Below, one piece after another: positions 45,179 to 53,446 of a stretch of DNA of 64,000 nt. Where the stretch lies: NCBI GenBank assembly GCA_022793795.1, contig JAAWDM010000032.1:62001-126000 (forward strand), read 5' to 3'. The first letter of the stretch is position 1. Every line of letters begins with the position of its first letter. A model generated the notes under the pieces. It made no database searches. It was not told where the DNA came from and worked only from the letters and a program-made list of their open reading frames with translations. Position numbers and translations under genes: made by a program. This stretch comes from Bacillota bacterium (GTDB lineage: Bacteria > Bacillota > Clostridia > Peptostreptococcales > Anaerovoracaceae).

Positions 45179-45251
45179 CCGCTTCCTTTCGGCAACGCCG
45201 GCGCACGCATCCGCCATACATCACAGTGCGCATCACTATGCGTTCATAATA
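45179..45251 (-). repeat. shared structured element, copy A (leader of the EndoQ-UvrD gene)
   Basis: On the minus strand this reads from a TATTAT -10-like box through GAACGC, a CGCAT-agtg-ATGCG hairpin (45229-45242), a 24-base insertion relative to copy B, and a CGGC-gtt-GCCG hairpin (45190-45200), then AAGGAAGCG. It shares these blocks in the same order and orientation with copy B upstream of ruvC. Confidence 0.6.
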
Positions 45252-45349
45252 CCACAAAACATACAGGAATTGTGAACTGATGGAAAGGCTTTTAAAATAA
45301 GAAAACAGAAGAATTGATGTCTGAACCTTTTACAGCCGTAGATAATTCC

Positions 45350-45766
45350 TCACATTTTCCGATTCGGTTTTCTTTTAATAGCTAGCAATTTCATATAGTC
45401 ATCAAATTCAGCCGTATTGGTCGGTTCAAACATTACCCATTTCCCATCATAATAAGTTTTAGCTTCATCATATTGCTTGCAAACAGCACTAGAAAACGAA
45501 TCCCTTATAGCTTCAAATTTTGCTCTTTCATCTTTCCCAAAAATAATCATGAAACCAATGCAGCCACTTTTGGCGTATAGGCTGCAAAGGGTTTTTCCGC
45601 CTCTGCGATACTTATACTCATAAGTCCAATTCTTACCGCCAGTATTCCATAACCGTTCCATATCATATTTTTCATCAATAGCCGAACATAGCGCTTGCCA
45701 GACTTCATACAAGGATTTTCCCAGCAATTCAATCATAGTTGATTGCGATGGTATGTTTTCAAGCAT
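45350..45766 (-). CDS. DUF3788 family protein
   Basis: 138 residues from MLENIPSQSTMIELLG, with GGAGG seven bases upstream; a longer frame to 45811 lacks a site and would start five bases from queA. The sequence LYEVWQALCSAIDEKYDMER, KSGCIGFMIIFGKDERAKFE and KWVMFEPTNTAEFDDYMKLL fits DUF3788, a small soluble family of unknown function. It follows queA by 50 bases. It is unrelated by content to its neighbours, so it was probably inserted into the queA-tgt region. Confidence 0.8.
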   Translation of the reverse strand: MLENIPSQSTMIELLGKSLYEVWQALCSAIDEKYDMERLWNTGGKNWTYEYKYRRGGKTLCSLYAKSGCIGFMIIFGKDERAKFEAIRDSFSSAVCKQYDEAKTYYDGKWVMFEPTNTAEFDDYMKLLAIKRKPNRKM

Positions 45767-45816
45767 AATATTTCCTCCATAATGCGCTCTTTCTGGTTTT
45801 CCACCGTCCAAAATTT

Positions 45817-46866
45817 TTACTCAATATACATTGCATCCCCATAGGAAAAGAACCGATACTTTTCATCTACAGCGATCTTGTAAACCCTTAAAATATCCTC
45901 TCGGTTGTATAAAGCCGAAATCAGCATGAGCAAGGTAGATTTTGGCAGATGGAAGTTGGTAATCAAGGCTTTGATAATTTTAAATTCATATCCCGGATAG
46001 ATAAAGATGCCTGTAGAACCATGCCCTGGCGCCACCAGCCACCTTCCGCTTTCCTCATCCCATGCAGCAGCGCTTTCCAAAGTTCTGGTAGAAGTGGTTC
46101 CTACCGAAACGATGCGTCCGCCGGCTTTAATGGTCTGGTTGATGCTATCAGCAGCCTCTTTGGAAATCTCATATTCCTCAAAATGCATATGATGTTCTTC
46201 AATGTTCTCCACCTTTACCGGACGAAATGTTCCGATTCCCACATGAAGGGTTACATAAACCACCTTTATACCCCTTCTGACCGCTTCCTCCAATAGCTCC
46301 TTGGTAAAGTGAAGTCCTGCCGTTGGCGCTGCCACCGACCCCTCTTCTTTGCAATAGACGGTCTGATACCGCTCCTTATCCTGGTTATTATTTCCCCTTT
46401 CAATATATGGAGGCAACGGCATCTGTCCCAACTCCTCAAGCCGTTCCATGAAGATGCCCTCATATTCAAACTCTACAATACGAGTTCCATCCTCACCGTA
46501 ATCCTTTAAATGGGCGCGAAACAACTTTTCATCAGAAAAGCTGACCACATCGCCTATTTTCATCCGCTTTCCCGGCTTTACCATGGTCTCCCAAAGATCC
46601 CCTTCTATCCGCTTAATCAACAAAAACTCCACCTTGGCGCCAGTTCCTTCTTTCACGCCAAAAAGTCTGGCGGGCAAAACTTTGGAATTGTTTAGCACCA
46701 GACAATCAGTAGGTTTTAAATAGTCTAAAATATCGTAAAAATGTTTGTGTTCTATGGCGCCATCCTGGCGATGGACCACCATAAGCCGAGATTTATCCCG
46801 CTCCTTTGCTGGGGTCTGGGCGATTAACTCTTTGGGAAGTTCATAATCGAAATCGTTAATATGCAT
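45817..46866 (-). CDS. queA: S-adenosylmethionine:tRNA ribosyltransferase-isomerase
   Basis: 349 residues with [28 protein letters not shown] and [11 protein letters not shown], typical of QueA. It transfers the ribosyl part of S-adenosylmethionine to preQ1-34 of tRNA to form epoxyqueuosine. It follows ruvB with a 14-base gap, giving the common ruvA-ruvB-queA order. Confidence 0.97.
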   Translation of the reverse strand: MHINDFDYELPKELIAQTPAKERDKSRLMVVHRQDGAIEHKHFYDILDYLKPTDCLVLNNSKVLPARLFGVKEGTGAKVEFLLIKRIEGDLWETMVKPGKRMKIGDVVSFSDEKLFRAHLKDYGEDGTRIVEFEYEGIFMERLEELGQMPLPPYIERGNNNQDKERYQTVYCKEEGSVAAPTAGLHFTKELLEEAVRRGIKVVYVTLHVGIGTFRPVKVENIEEHHMHFEEYEISKEAADSINQTIKAGGRIVSVGTTSTRTLESAAAWDEESGRWLVAPGHGSTGIFIYPGYEFKIIKALITNFHLPKSTLLMLISALYNREDILRVYKIAVDEKYRFFSYGDAMYIE

Positions 46867-46880
46867 AAAAAGTTTTCTCC

Positions 46881-47900
46881 TTACTCCTTATCCTCCTGGC
46901 TATCAGGTATCGGCAGACCTAGGTGCTGATATCCTAGCGGCGCTACCATTCGACCTTTTTGTGTTCTGTAAAGCAGGCCTGCCTGCAGCAAATAAGGCTC
47001 GTAAGCATCCTCAATGGTTACTCGTTCCTCTCCCACAGATGCCGCAATGGTGTCGATACCCACAGGTCCTCCATGAAATCGCTCTATGATGGCTTTAATA
47101 ATCTCCCTGTCAATCCGTTCCAGTCCCAGATCGTCAATCCCCAAAGCCTCTAATCCCTCTCTAGTAATCTGAATATCGATAATACCGTTTCCTCGCACTT
47201 GAGAAAAATCCCTGATTCGTTTTAGAAGTCGGTTGGCAACCCGCGGTGTTCCTCGAGAACGACGGGCCATCTCTGTCAAGGATTCCTCATCAATCTCTAC
47301 GTTCATAATCTTGGCTGAACGGGCAAGGATTTCCTTTAATTCCTCCAGCGTATACATTTCAAACTTGCTGATGACACCAAATCGATCGCGCAAAGGCGCC
47401 GACAGGCTTCCCGCTCTGGTTGTCGCCCCTACCAGGGTGAATTTCGACAAATCCAGGCGGATGGAGCGAGCCGAAGGTCCTTTACCGATGACAATATCCA
47501 GCGCATAATCTTCCATGGCAGAATAAAGCACTTCCTCCACAGAGCGATTAAGACGATGAATCTCATCAATGAATAAAACATCGTTATCGTTCAAGTTGGT
47601 CAAAATTGCCGCCAAATCACCTGCCCGTGCGATGGCTGGTCCAGACGTAATCTTAATATCTACCCCAAGTTCATTGGCGACGATTCCGGCTAAGGTAGTC
47701 TTTCCTAAACCTGGAGGGCCGTAAAACAACACATGGTCTAAAGGTTCGCCGCGCAACTTAGCCGCCTCAATAAATATTTTTAAGTTTTCTTTTGCATTCT
47801 GCTGGCCGATGTATTCATCCAACCGCTGGGGCCGAAGGGTAACTTCCTGACGCAGTTCTCCCACGTTGATATCAGCAGAAGTAATTCTTTCATTCTCCAT
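46881..47900 (-). CDS. ruvB: Holliday junction branch migration helicase RuvB
   Basis: 339 residues with [11 protein letters not shown], Walker [21 protein letters not shown] and the C-terminal winged helix ([18 protein letters not shown]). Hexameric motor that drives branch migration with RuvA. It follows ruvA by 24 bases. Confidence 0.98.
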   Translation of the reverse strand: MENERITSADINVGELRQEVTLRPQRLDEYIGQQNAKENLKIFIEAAKLRGEPLDHVLFYGPPGLGKTTLAGIVANELGVDIKITSGPAIARAGDLAAILTNLNDNDVLFIDEIHRLNRSVEEVLYSAMEDYALDIVIGKGPSARSIRLDLSKFTLVGATTRAGSLSAPLRDRFGVISKFEMYTLEELKEILARSAKIMNVEIDEESLTEMARRSRGTPRVANRLLKRIRDFSQVRGNGIIDIQITREGLEALGIDDLGLERIDREIIKAIIERFHGGPVGIDTIAASVGEERVTIEDAYEPYLLQAGLLYRTQKGRMVAPLGYQHLGLPIPDSQEDKE

Positions 47901-47924
47901 TTATCTCTCCTCGCAGCTGTTCTG

Positions 47925-48539
47925 TTAAAACAGATGCCGCAATGCTTTTTTAATATATGCTTCACAGGATAGGCCTTCATCCGTCACCTTGGAAACCGCA
48001 TCGATGGACTCTCCCTTAGAATATCCCAGTGCAATCAACGCATTAACCGCCTCCGCTCTTTCATCTGCAGCAGGTAGTATGTCTCCTACCATACCGCTTA
48101 TCGTAAAGTCATTATCATTCAAGACTCCATCCAACTTGCCGATCTTATCCTTTAATTCTAAAATCACTCGCTCGGCAGTTTTCTTTCCGATTCCATTGGC
48201 CTTGCTAATCTCCTTTACATCCTCAAAGACGATAGCCCGTCTTAAATCTGCCGGCGGGAGGGCGCTTAAAAGGGCCATTCCTGCCTTAGCGCCTATACCG
48301 CTAACGGTGGTGAGGAGTTCAAACAACTCTAAACTCTCTTTATCAGGAAATCCGTAAAGACTGATATCATCCTCTTTTACAGACATGGAAGTGAAGACTT
48401 TGATTTCCTCCCCCAGTCCATATCCATAGAGGGGTGAACCTACAGGCAAAAAAATCTGAAACCCTATGCCTGACGATGACTCCACAATAATACCCTGCCC
48501 GAAGGTCATGGCTAAATATCCTTTAATATATCTAATCAC
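47925..48539 (-). CDS. ruvA: Holliday junction DNA helicase subunit RuvA
   Basis: 204 residues. The OB-fold N-terminus opens MIRYIKGYLAM; helix-hairpin-helix motifs are VSGIGAKAGMALLSAL and ANGIGKKTAERVILELKDK; domain III is at the C-terminus (NALIALGYSKGES). It binds four-way junctions and loads RuvB. 34 bases after ruvC. Confidence 0.97.
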   Translation of the reverse strand: MIRYIKGYLAMTFGQGIIVESSSGIGFQIFLPVGSPLYGYGLGEEIKVFTSMSVKEDDISLYGFPDKESLELFELLTTVSGIGAKAGMALLSALPPADLRRAIVFEDVKEISKANGIGKKTAERVILELKDKIGKLDGVLNDNDFTISGMVGDILPAADERAEAVNALIALGYSKGESIDAVSKVTDEGLSCEAYIKKALRHLF

Positions 48540-48573
48540 AATATGTAAACTCCTTTGTGCTCTCTGTTACTTG

Positions 48574-49089
48574 TTACATCTTGAAATTTAAACTGGCTAA
48601 TTGTTTCGCAATGCGATCGTGGCCTGCTGAATGACCGTGGCAGATAGCCGCAGCCAAAGCATCGGCTGTATCATCCGGTTTCGGCACCTTCTCCAAATTT
48701 AAAATGGCCTTTACCATAGCCTGTACCTGTTTCTTATCTGCTCGTCCGTATCCCACAAGAGCCTGTTTGATCTGTAATGGCGTATATTCGCTGATTCGAA
48801 GCTGTCCATGAGCGCAAGCCAGCACTGCAACCCCTCTAGCCTCACCTACCATGATAGCAGTCTTTGCATTATTATTGAAAAATAATTCTTCTATGGCCGC
48901 TTCCTCAGGATGATAGGTGTCGATAATCTGTTTCAGTTCATCATATAACACTCGCAGTCTGCTGGGCATGTCCATCTTGGCATCCGTCAAAATAGAACCG
49001 TATGTCACCACCTGAAATCGATTTCCCACTTTATCTAAAACACCATACCCTAGAATCGCATAGCCTGGGTCAATGCCTAAAATCCGCAT
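48574..49089 (-). CDS. ruvC: crossover junction endodeoxyribonuclease RuvC
   Basis: 171 residues opening [19 protein letters not shown] (first catalytic aspartate), then [22 protein letters not shown] and a C-terminal [13 protein letters not shown]. It resolves Holliday junctions. It is first gene of a ruvC-ruvA-ruvB-queA operon whose promoter carries a LexA-like site, and whose leader contains the structured element shared with the EndoQ-UvrD gene. Confidence 0.97.
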   Translation of the reverse strand: MRILGIDPGYAILGYGVLDKVGNRFQVVTYGSILTDAKMDMPSRLRVLYDELKQIIDTYHPEEAAIEELFFNNNAKTAIMVGEARGVAVLACAHGQLRISEYTPLQIKQALVGYGRADKKQVQAMVKAILNLEKVPKPDDTADALAAAICHGHSAGHDRIAKQLASLNFKM

Positions 49090-49159
49090 CTTTCACCTCA
49101 AAAAACAAATTTTACATTTATTTGTGCCATAACACCTCGAGCCCTTCTGGCCATGATTC

Positions 49160-49209
49160 AATGAACGCTCCCTTGCGGCAACGCCGGCACGCATTACCAT
49201 GCGTTCATT
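49160..49209 (-). repeat. shared structured element, copy B (leader of ruvC)
   Basis: On the minus strand: AATGAACGC, a CGCAT-ggta-ATGCG hairpin (49190-49203), a CGGC-gtt-GCCG hairpin (49176-49186), then AAGGGAGCGTTCATT, whose end pairs with the start. It can fold as a closed outer stem with two hairpins. Its first bases overlap the ruvC -10 box, as copy A overlaps a -10-like box. Confidence 0.65.
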
Positions 49210-49235
49210 ATACCATCCGAACGCTTGTTTGTCTA
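49207..49235 (-). promoter_or_regulatory. ruvC operon promoter
   Basis: TAGACA and TATAAT with a 17-base spacer on the minus strand. Confidence 0.7.
49218..49231 (-). promoter_or_regulatory. LexA-like operator in the ruvC promoter
   Basis: On the plus strand CGAACGCTTGTTTG agrees with 12 of 14 positions of the Firmicutes LexA consensus CGAACRNRYGTTYC. It lies between the -35 and -10 boxes. Weaker than the recA site. Confidence 0.5.
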
Positions 49236-49258
49236 CATGGAATTTTTTTATCATCTAC

Positions 49259-49287
49259 TTGAAAAAATTATATCGTCATGGTAGAAT
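49259..49287 (+). promoter_or_regulatory. argR-recN promoter
   Basis: TTGAAA and TAGAAT with a 17-base spacer on the plus strand, 40 bases upstream of argR. Confidence 0.65.
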
Positions 49288-49327
49288 ATCCTTGGATAAT
49301 ACTGTTTTGAACGGAGGAGAATTGGCT

Positions 49328-49792
49328 ATGCGTTATTCTAGACAAAATAAGATCATAGAACTGATCAATACATACGACGTCGATACCCAGGAAAAGCTCG
49401 CGGCACTTTTACGAGAAAATGGTTATGAAGTGACGCAGGCTACAATTTCCCGAGATATTAAAGATTTGCAGTTAGTAAAAACTCTCACCGGAAGCGGGAA
49501 ATATAAATACGCCCTTAACACGTCTAAAGATATGCCCGTCTCCGAACGTTTCATTAAGATTTTTCGAGAAACAATTACCTCTTTTACTGCTGCTGGTAAT
49601 TTAATCGTAGTAAAGACCCTTTCCGGTTGTGCTGGCGCTGCTGGCGAAGCCATCGATAACAGCGGTCTACCCCATATTGTCGGTTCCATCGCAGGAGATA
49701 ACACCCTGATGTTGGTAGCTGATTCAGAAAGATCTATTCCCGAAATACTTCAGGAGTTTCAGAATATGCTCAATTTGAGAGGAAGAGAATGA
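49328..49792 (+). CDS. argR: arginine repressor ArgR
   Basis: 154 residues from MRYSRQNKIIELINTYDV, with GGAGG ten bases upstream; a longer frame has no site. The N-terminal winged helix includes VTQATISRDIKDLQLVKT; the C-terminal hexamerisation and arginine-binding domain has GCAGAAGEAIDN and IAGDNTLML. It controls arginine metabolism genes. argR upstream of recN is a conserved Firmicutes arrangement; the stop and start codons overlap by four bases. Confidence 0.97.
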   Translation: MRYSRQNKIIELINTYDVDTQEKLAALLRENGYEVTQATISRDIKDLQLVKTLTGSGKYKYALNTSKDMPVSERFIKIFRETITSFTAAGNLIVVKTLSGCAGAAGEAIDNSGLPHIVGSIAGDNTLMLVADSERSIPEILQEFQNMLNLRGRE

Positions 49793-51411
49793 TACATCAT
49801 ATCAGTGTAAAGAATTTCGCGATTATCAAAAATGCGGAGGTGGATTTCGAAGAGGGACTCAATATCGTCACTGGCGAAACGGGCTCCGGTAAATCTATCG
49901 TTATTGAAGCAATCAGCCTTGCCCTTGGAAGCAGGGCTGATTCTTCTTACGTTAGAACTGGTACAGAAAAGGCTGTTATTCAGCTTGCTGGGGAGTTGGA
50001 CGGCGAGGAAATTATTCTGACCCGTGAGATTTCTGCTTCCGGCAAAAATCTTTGTCGTCATAATGGTCAAATCGTCACTTTAACCCAGCTGAATCAGGTT
50101 GCCTCTCGTCTTGCGGATATTCATGGACAATATGACAATCAGTCTCTATTGGATCCTACCTCCCACATTTTGTTGGTAGATGCTTATCGTCATCAGGAAA
50201 TCCAGCCTTTAAAAGAAACGGTAAAGGCTGCCTATGACCATTATATGAAGATTCGCACAGAATTGGGTAGGCTTCTTTCTACAGAGAAAGAGCAACGTAG
50301 ACAGATGGATTTTCATCGGTATGAGGCTGCTGAAATCAAAAAAGCAGCGCTGATCCCTGGTGAGGACCAGGAACTCCATGAAAGAATATCTGTTTTGCAG
50401 AATAGCGAAAAGATTTTTGAAAATTTAGAAAAAACCTATGCAATTCTATATGGCGAGTCTCCTTCTGTTATGGAAGGACTTCATACTGGCCTTCGCGCAG
50501 TGGAAGAAATCGCCTCTTTTTCTAATGAAATCAACGATTTAAGTCAGGATTTCAGTGACCTGTACTATCGACTAGAAGATCTCAGTCATAATGTAAGAGC
50601 CATTAAAGATAATCTTGTCTTTGATCCATCGGAGCTGGACGAGGCTATCAGCAGGTTAAATTTGATTGATGATTTAAAGAAAAAATATGGTGATACCATT
50701 GAAGAGATTTTAGAATATTATAACAAAATCTCCTCTTCCCTGTCTGTGATGGAAAATTTCGATGAACATAAACAGACTTTAGAAAAGGAACTAAAGGAAA
50801 GCGCTGTAGCTTTAAAAGCCGCCTGTGCAGATTTGACAAAGGTAAGGAAGTCATCTGCCTTCCATCTGGCTGAAAGCATACAATCTGAACTAATCGACTT
50901 GAATTTTTCCGACGCTAAGCTGGAAATTCAGATTCTTCCTCTGGACAAACCTACTGAAAACGGAATGGACCAGGTAGAGATTCTGATTACCACCAACAAG
51001 GGCGAGCCTCTAAAACCTTTGGTTCGTGTAGCCTCTGGCGGTGAAATGTCCAGAATCATGCTGGCTTTTAAGAATATTATCAGTTCCTATGACCAGATTC
51101 CTACTCTGATCTTTGATGAAATCGATACGGGAATCAGCGGTTTTACTGCCAGCATAGTAGGTAAAAAGCTAAAAGACATTTCCAAATCTCATCAGATCAT
51201 CTGTATCACCCATCTACCGCAGATTGCAGCTTGCGGAGACTATCACTACCGCATCTATAAGGAATCTGACGCGACCAGCACTTATACCAATGTGCAGCCT
51301 CTCCGCCATGAAGAACAGGTTCGAGAGATTGCCAGACTTTTGGGCGGCGCTACCATTACAGAAACCACTTTGAAAAGCGCAAAGGAACTGATCGAAAGCA
51401 GCAGACAGTGA
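49789..51411 (+). CDS. recN: DNA repair protein RecN
   Basis: 540 residues with the SMC-like layout: Walker A GETGSGKSIV near the N-terminus, long coiled-coil middle, then LVRVASGGEMSRIMLAFK (signature) and LIFDEIDTGISGFTA (Walker B). RecN acts early in double-strand break repair, tethering DNA ends. It is translationally coupled to argR. Confidence 0.97.
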   Translation: MIHHISVKNFAIIKNAEVDFEEGLNIVTGETGSGKSIVIEAISLALGSRADSSYVRTGTEKAVIQLAGELDGEEIILTREISASGKNLCRHNGQIVTLTQLNQVASRLADIHGQYDNQSLLDPTSHILLVDAYRHQEIQPLKETVKAAYDHYMKIRTELGRLLSTEKEQRRQMDFHRYEAAEIKKAALIPGEDQELHERISVLQNSEKIFENLEKTYAILYGESPSVMEGLHTGLRAVEEIASFSNEINDLSQDFSDLYYRLEDLSHNVRAIKDNLVFDPSELDEAISRLNLIDDLKKKYGDTIEEILEYYNKISSSLSVMENFDEHKQTLEKELKESAVALKAACADLTKVRKSSAFHLAESIQSELIDLNFSDAKLEIQILPLDKPTENGMDQVEILITTNKGEPLKPLVRVASGGEMSRIMLAFKNIISSYDQIPTLIFDEIDTGISGFTASIVGKKLKDISKSHQIICITHLPQIAACGDYHYRIYKESDATSTYTNVQPLRHEEQVREIARLLGGATITETTLKSAKELIESSRQ

Positions 51412-51428
51412 GGCAACATCGGTAGAGA

Positions 51429-51594
51429 TTCTCACATATTGGGTTCTTTATTGCAGAAAATATCGAACAGGGGGCAAAGAATTCTCAAATATCATGGAAA
51501 ATTTACTGCAATATGTCGAACATGTAAGAAAGTAATATGGGCCACAGAGAGTAAAATCCATATAACGGGCATTTATAAATTAAATATGTGAGAA
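51429..51594. repeat. degenerate repeated motifs between recN and the hydrogenase gene
   Basis: A perfect 12-bp inverted repeat, TTCTCACATATT (51429-51440) and AATATGTGAGAA (51583-51594), plus a near-copy TTCTCAAATATC at 51482-51493. The direct copies are each followed about 30 bases on by ATnTCGAACA; the second contains TGTCGAA, the core of a Spo0A box. The 274-base gap holds no gene. Confidence 0.4.
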
Positions 51595-51633
51595 ATTCGA
51601 TGTTTGCTTTATGACCATCTACAATATATAAAA

Positions 51634-51676
51634 AAGGGCTGTTCATTAACAGTTATTTTATGTTAATGAGCAGCCC
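51634..51676. terminator. bidirectional terminator between recN and hydA
   Basis: A long stem from GGGCTG and CAGCCC, continued by TCATTAACA and TGTTAATGA. On the minus strand it is followed by TTTTTT, so it mainly serves the hydrogenase operon. Confidence 0.85.
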
Positions 51677-51685
51677 TCCTTTTAT

Positions 51686-53446
51686 TTACTTCTTATCCAT
51701 GTCTGTCATTTTCAGTTCCCAACTTGCTAAATCCGTATGGAGCAATTCATGGGCCCTATGGGAAAGCGGATGTCCCAGGTACTCCTGATAGGTCCTCTGC
51801 ACCGCAGAATTTTCGTGGGAAAATCGAATCTGGCTAATCTCATCCAACCCATACAGCTTCTTTCCCCGCTTTTCTGCCTGTTCCATACCATCGGTAAAAG
51901 GTTGACCGCCGCCGCCTACGCAGCCGCCTGGACAGGCCATGACTTCCACGAAGTCGTATTCTACCTCTCCCCTTTTCACAGCTTCTATCAGCTTACGAGT
52001 ATTCCCCAGACCGTTGACTACCGCTACTCGCAGTATGTTTCCTGCCAAATCAAATTGTGCCTCTCTCCAATTTTCCTCATTCCCTATCTGCACGCCTCGT
52101 ACTTCTTGAAATGCATTGACTGGTGGGTTTTCACCAGTTACCAGGAAATATGCGCTGCGAAGAGCCGCTTCCATAACGCCGCCGGTGGTTCCAAATATGA
52201 CTGCAGCGCCTGAACCCTCTCCAAAGATGCCGTCATAATCCATTTCCTCCAGGTTGTGAGGTAAAATCGCGTCGGCTTTGATAAATCTATCCAATTCTCT
52301 GGTGGTAAGTACCAGATCCACATCGCTGCCATGTCCTGCGTCATTGACCGCCGCCACGCTGCGCTCATACTTCTTGCTAACGCATGGCATGATGGAGATA
52401 GAAAATACTTTCTCCGGATCAATCCCCAGGTTTTGAGGAATATAAGTTTTAGCCATGGCGCCAAACATCTGCTGTGGTGATTTGGCTGTAGACAGGTTTG
52501 GAATCAATTCTGGATACTGGGTCTTAACAAACCTAAGCCATCCTGGACAACAGGAGGTAAACATAGGCCACTGGTAATCTTCCCGATGAGAAAGCCGTTC
52601 CAAAAATTCACTGCCCTCCTCCATGATGGTCAAATCAGCGCTGTAGTTGGTATCAAACACATAGTCCACACCGATTTTTTTCAAGGCGCAAACCAGTTTT
52701 CCCATAGTAGCCTGCCCATTCTCTAAACCGATTCCTTCACCCCATGCGGTTCTCACCGCAGGCGCCACCTGAGCCACAGTGATTTTGTCTGGATTCTCCA
52801 ATGCATCGTTAAGGATTCCCCGATCATCTCTAGCTGTCAGAGCGCCTACCGGACAATGGGTAATGCACTGTCCGCAAAGAGAACAATCTGCTTCAGTAAA
52901 CTTCCGATTGTTATGGATGCCGATGACAGTACGGAATCCGGAGCCCGTCAAATCCCAGACATTTAAATTCTGAATTTTATCGCATACCTGAATACAGCGC
53001 ATACATTTCACGCATTTGGTAGCATCCTTAATCAACGGCAGGCTTCTGTCCCAGCGAAAGACCTCCGCAATATTTTTATATTCTCTGCTGAAAATCCCTA
53101 AGTCGTTGGCAATAGACTGTAAGGTACAGTTTCCGCTTCGGATACAGCTGGTGCAGTTGGAATTGTGGTCGGACAGAATCAGTTCCACGTTAATCTTCCG
53201 ATTTCTCCTCACCTTAGGACTGTTTGTCAAAATATCCATGCCCTCCTGACAAACCGTGTTGCAGGCGGTTACCATCTTTTCCTGTCCTTTTAATTCTACC
53301 ACACAGATGCGGCAGGCGCCGATTTCATTAATTTCTTTTAGATAACACAGATGTGGAATCTCCACGCCTACCTTTTGGGCAGCCTCCATAATCGTAGTAC
53401 CCTCCGGCACGCAAAGGGACTGATTGTTGATTTTCAAATTTACCAT
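51686..53446 (-). CDS. hydA: [FeFe] hydrogenase, group A, multi-cluster type
   Basis: 586 residues. The N-terminal 2Fe-2S domain includes CYLKEINEIGACRICVVE. A His-ligated cluster follows in DHNSNCTSCIRSGNC, then two 4Fe-4S clusters in CVKCMRCIQVC and CSLCGQCITHCPVG. The H-cluster motifs are complete: TSCCPGW (L1), MPCVSKKYE (L2) and ACPGGCVGGGGQP (L3). The small C-terminal domain ends YLGHPLSHRAHELLHTDL. It reduces protons or oxidises H2 in the cytoplasm. The start overlaps the stop of the NuoF/GltD-like flavoprotein gene by 7 bases, so the two very probably form a complex. No maturation genes are in the window. Confidence 0.96.
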   Translation of the reverse strand: MVNLKINNQSLCVPEGTTIMEAAQKVGVEIPHLCYLKEINEIGACRICVVELKGQEKMVTACNTVCQEGMDILTNSPKVRRNRKINVELILSDHNSNCTSCIRSGNCTLQSIANDLGIFSREYKNIAEVFRWDRSLPLIKDATKCVKCMRCIQVCDKIQNLNVWDLTGSGFRTVIGIHNNRKFTEADCSLCGQCITHCPVGALTARDDRGILNDALENPDKITVAQVAPAVRTAWGEGIGLENGQATMGKLVCALKKIGVDYVFDTNYSADLTIMEEGSEFLERLSHREDYQWPMFTSCCPGWLRFVKTQYPELIPNLSTAKSPQQMFGAMAKTYIPQNLGIDPEKVFSISIMPCVSKKYERSVAAVNDAGHGSDVDLVLTTRELDRFIKADAILPHNLEEMDYDGIFGEGSGAAVIFGTTGGVMEAALRSAYFLVTGENPPVNAFQEVRGVQIGNEENWREAQFDLAGNILRVAVVNGLGNTRKLIEAVKRGEVEYDFVEVMACPGGCVGGGGQPFTDGMEQAEKRGKKLYGLDEISQIRFSHENSAVQRTYQEYLGHPLSHRAHELLHTDLASWELKMTDMDKK

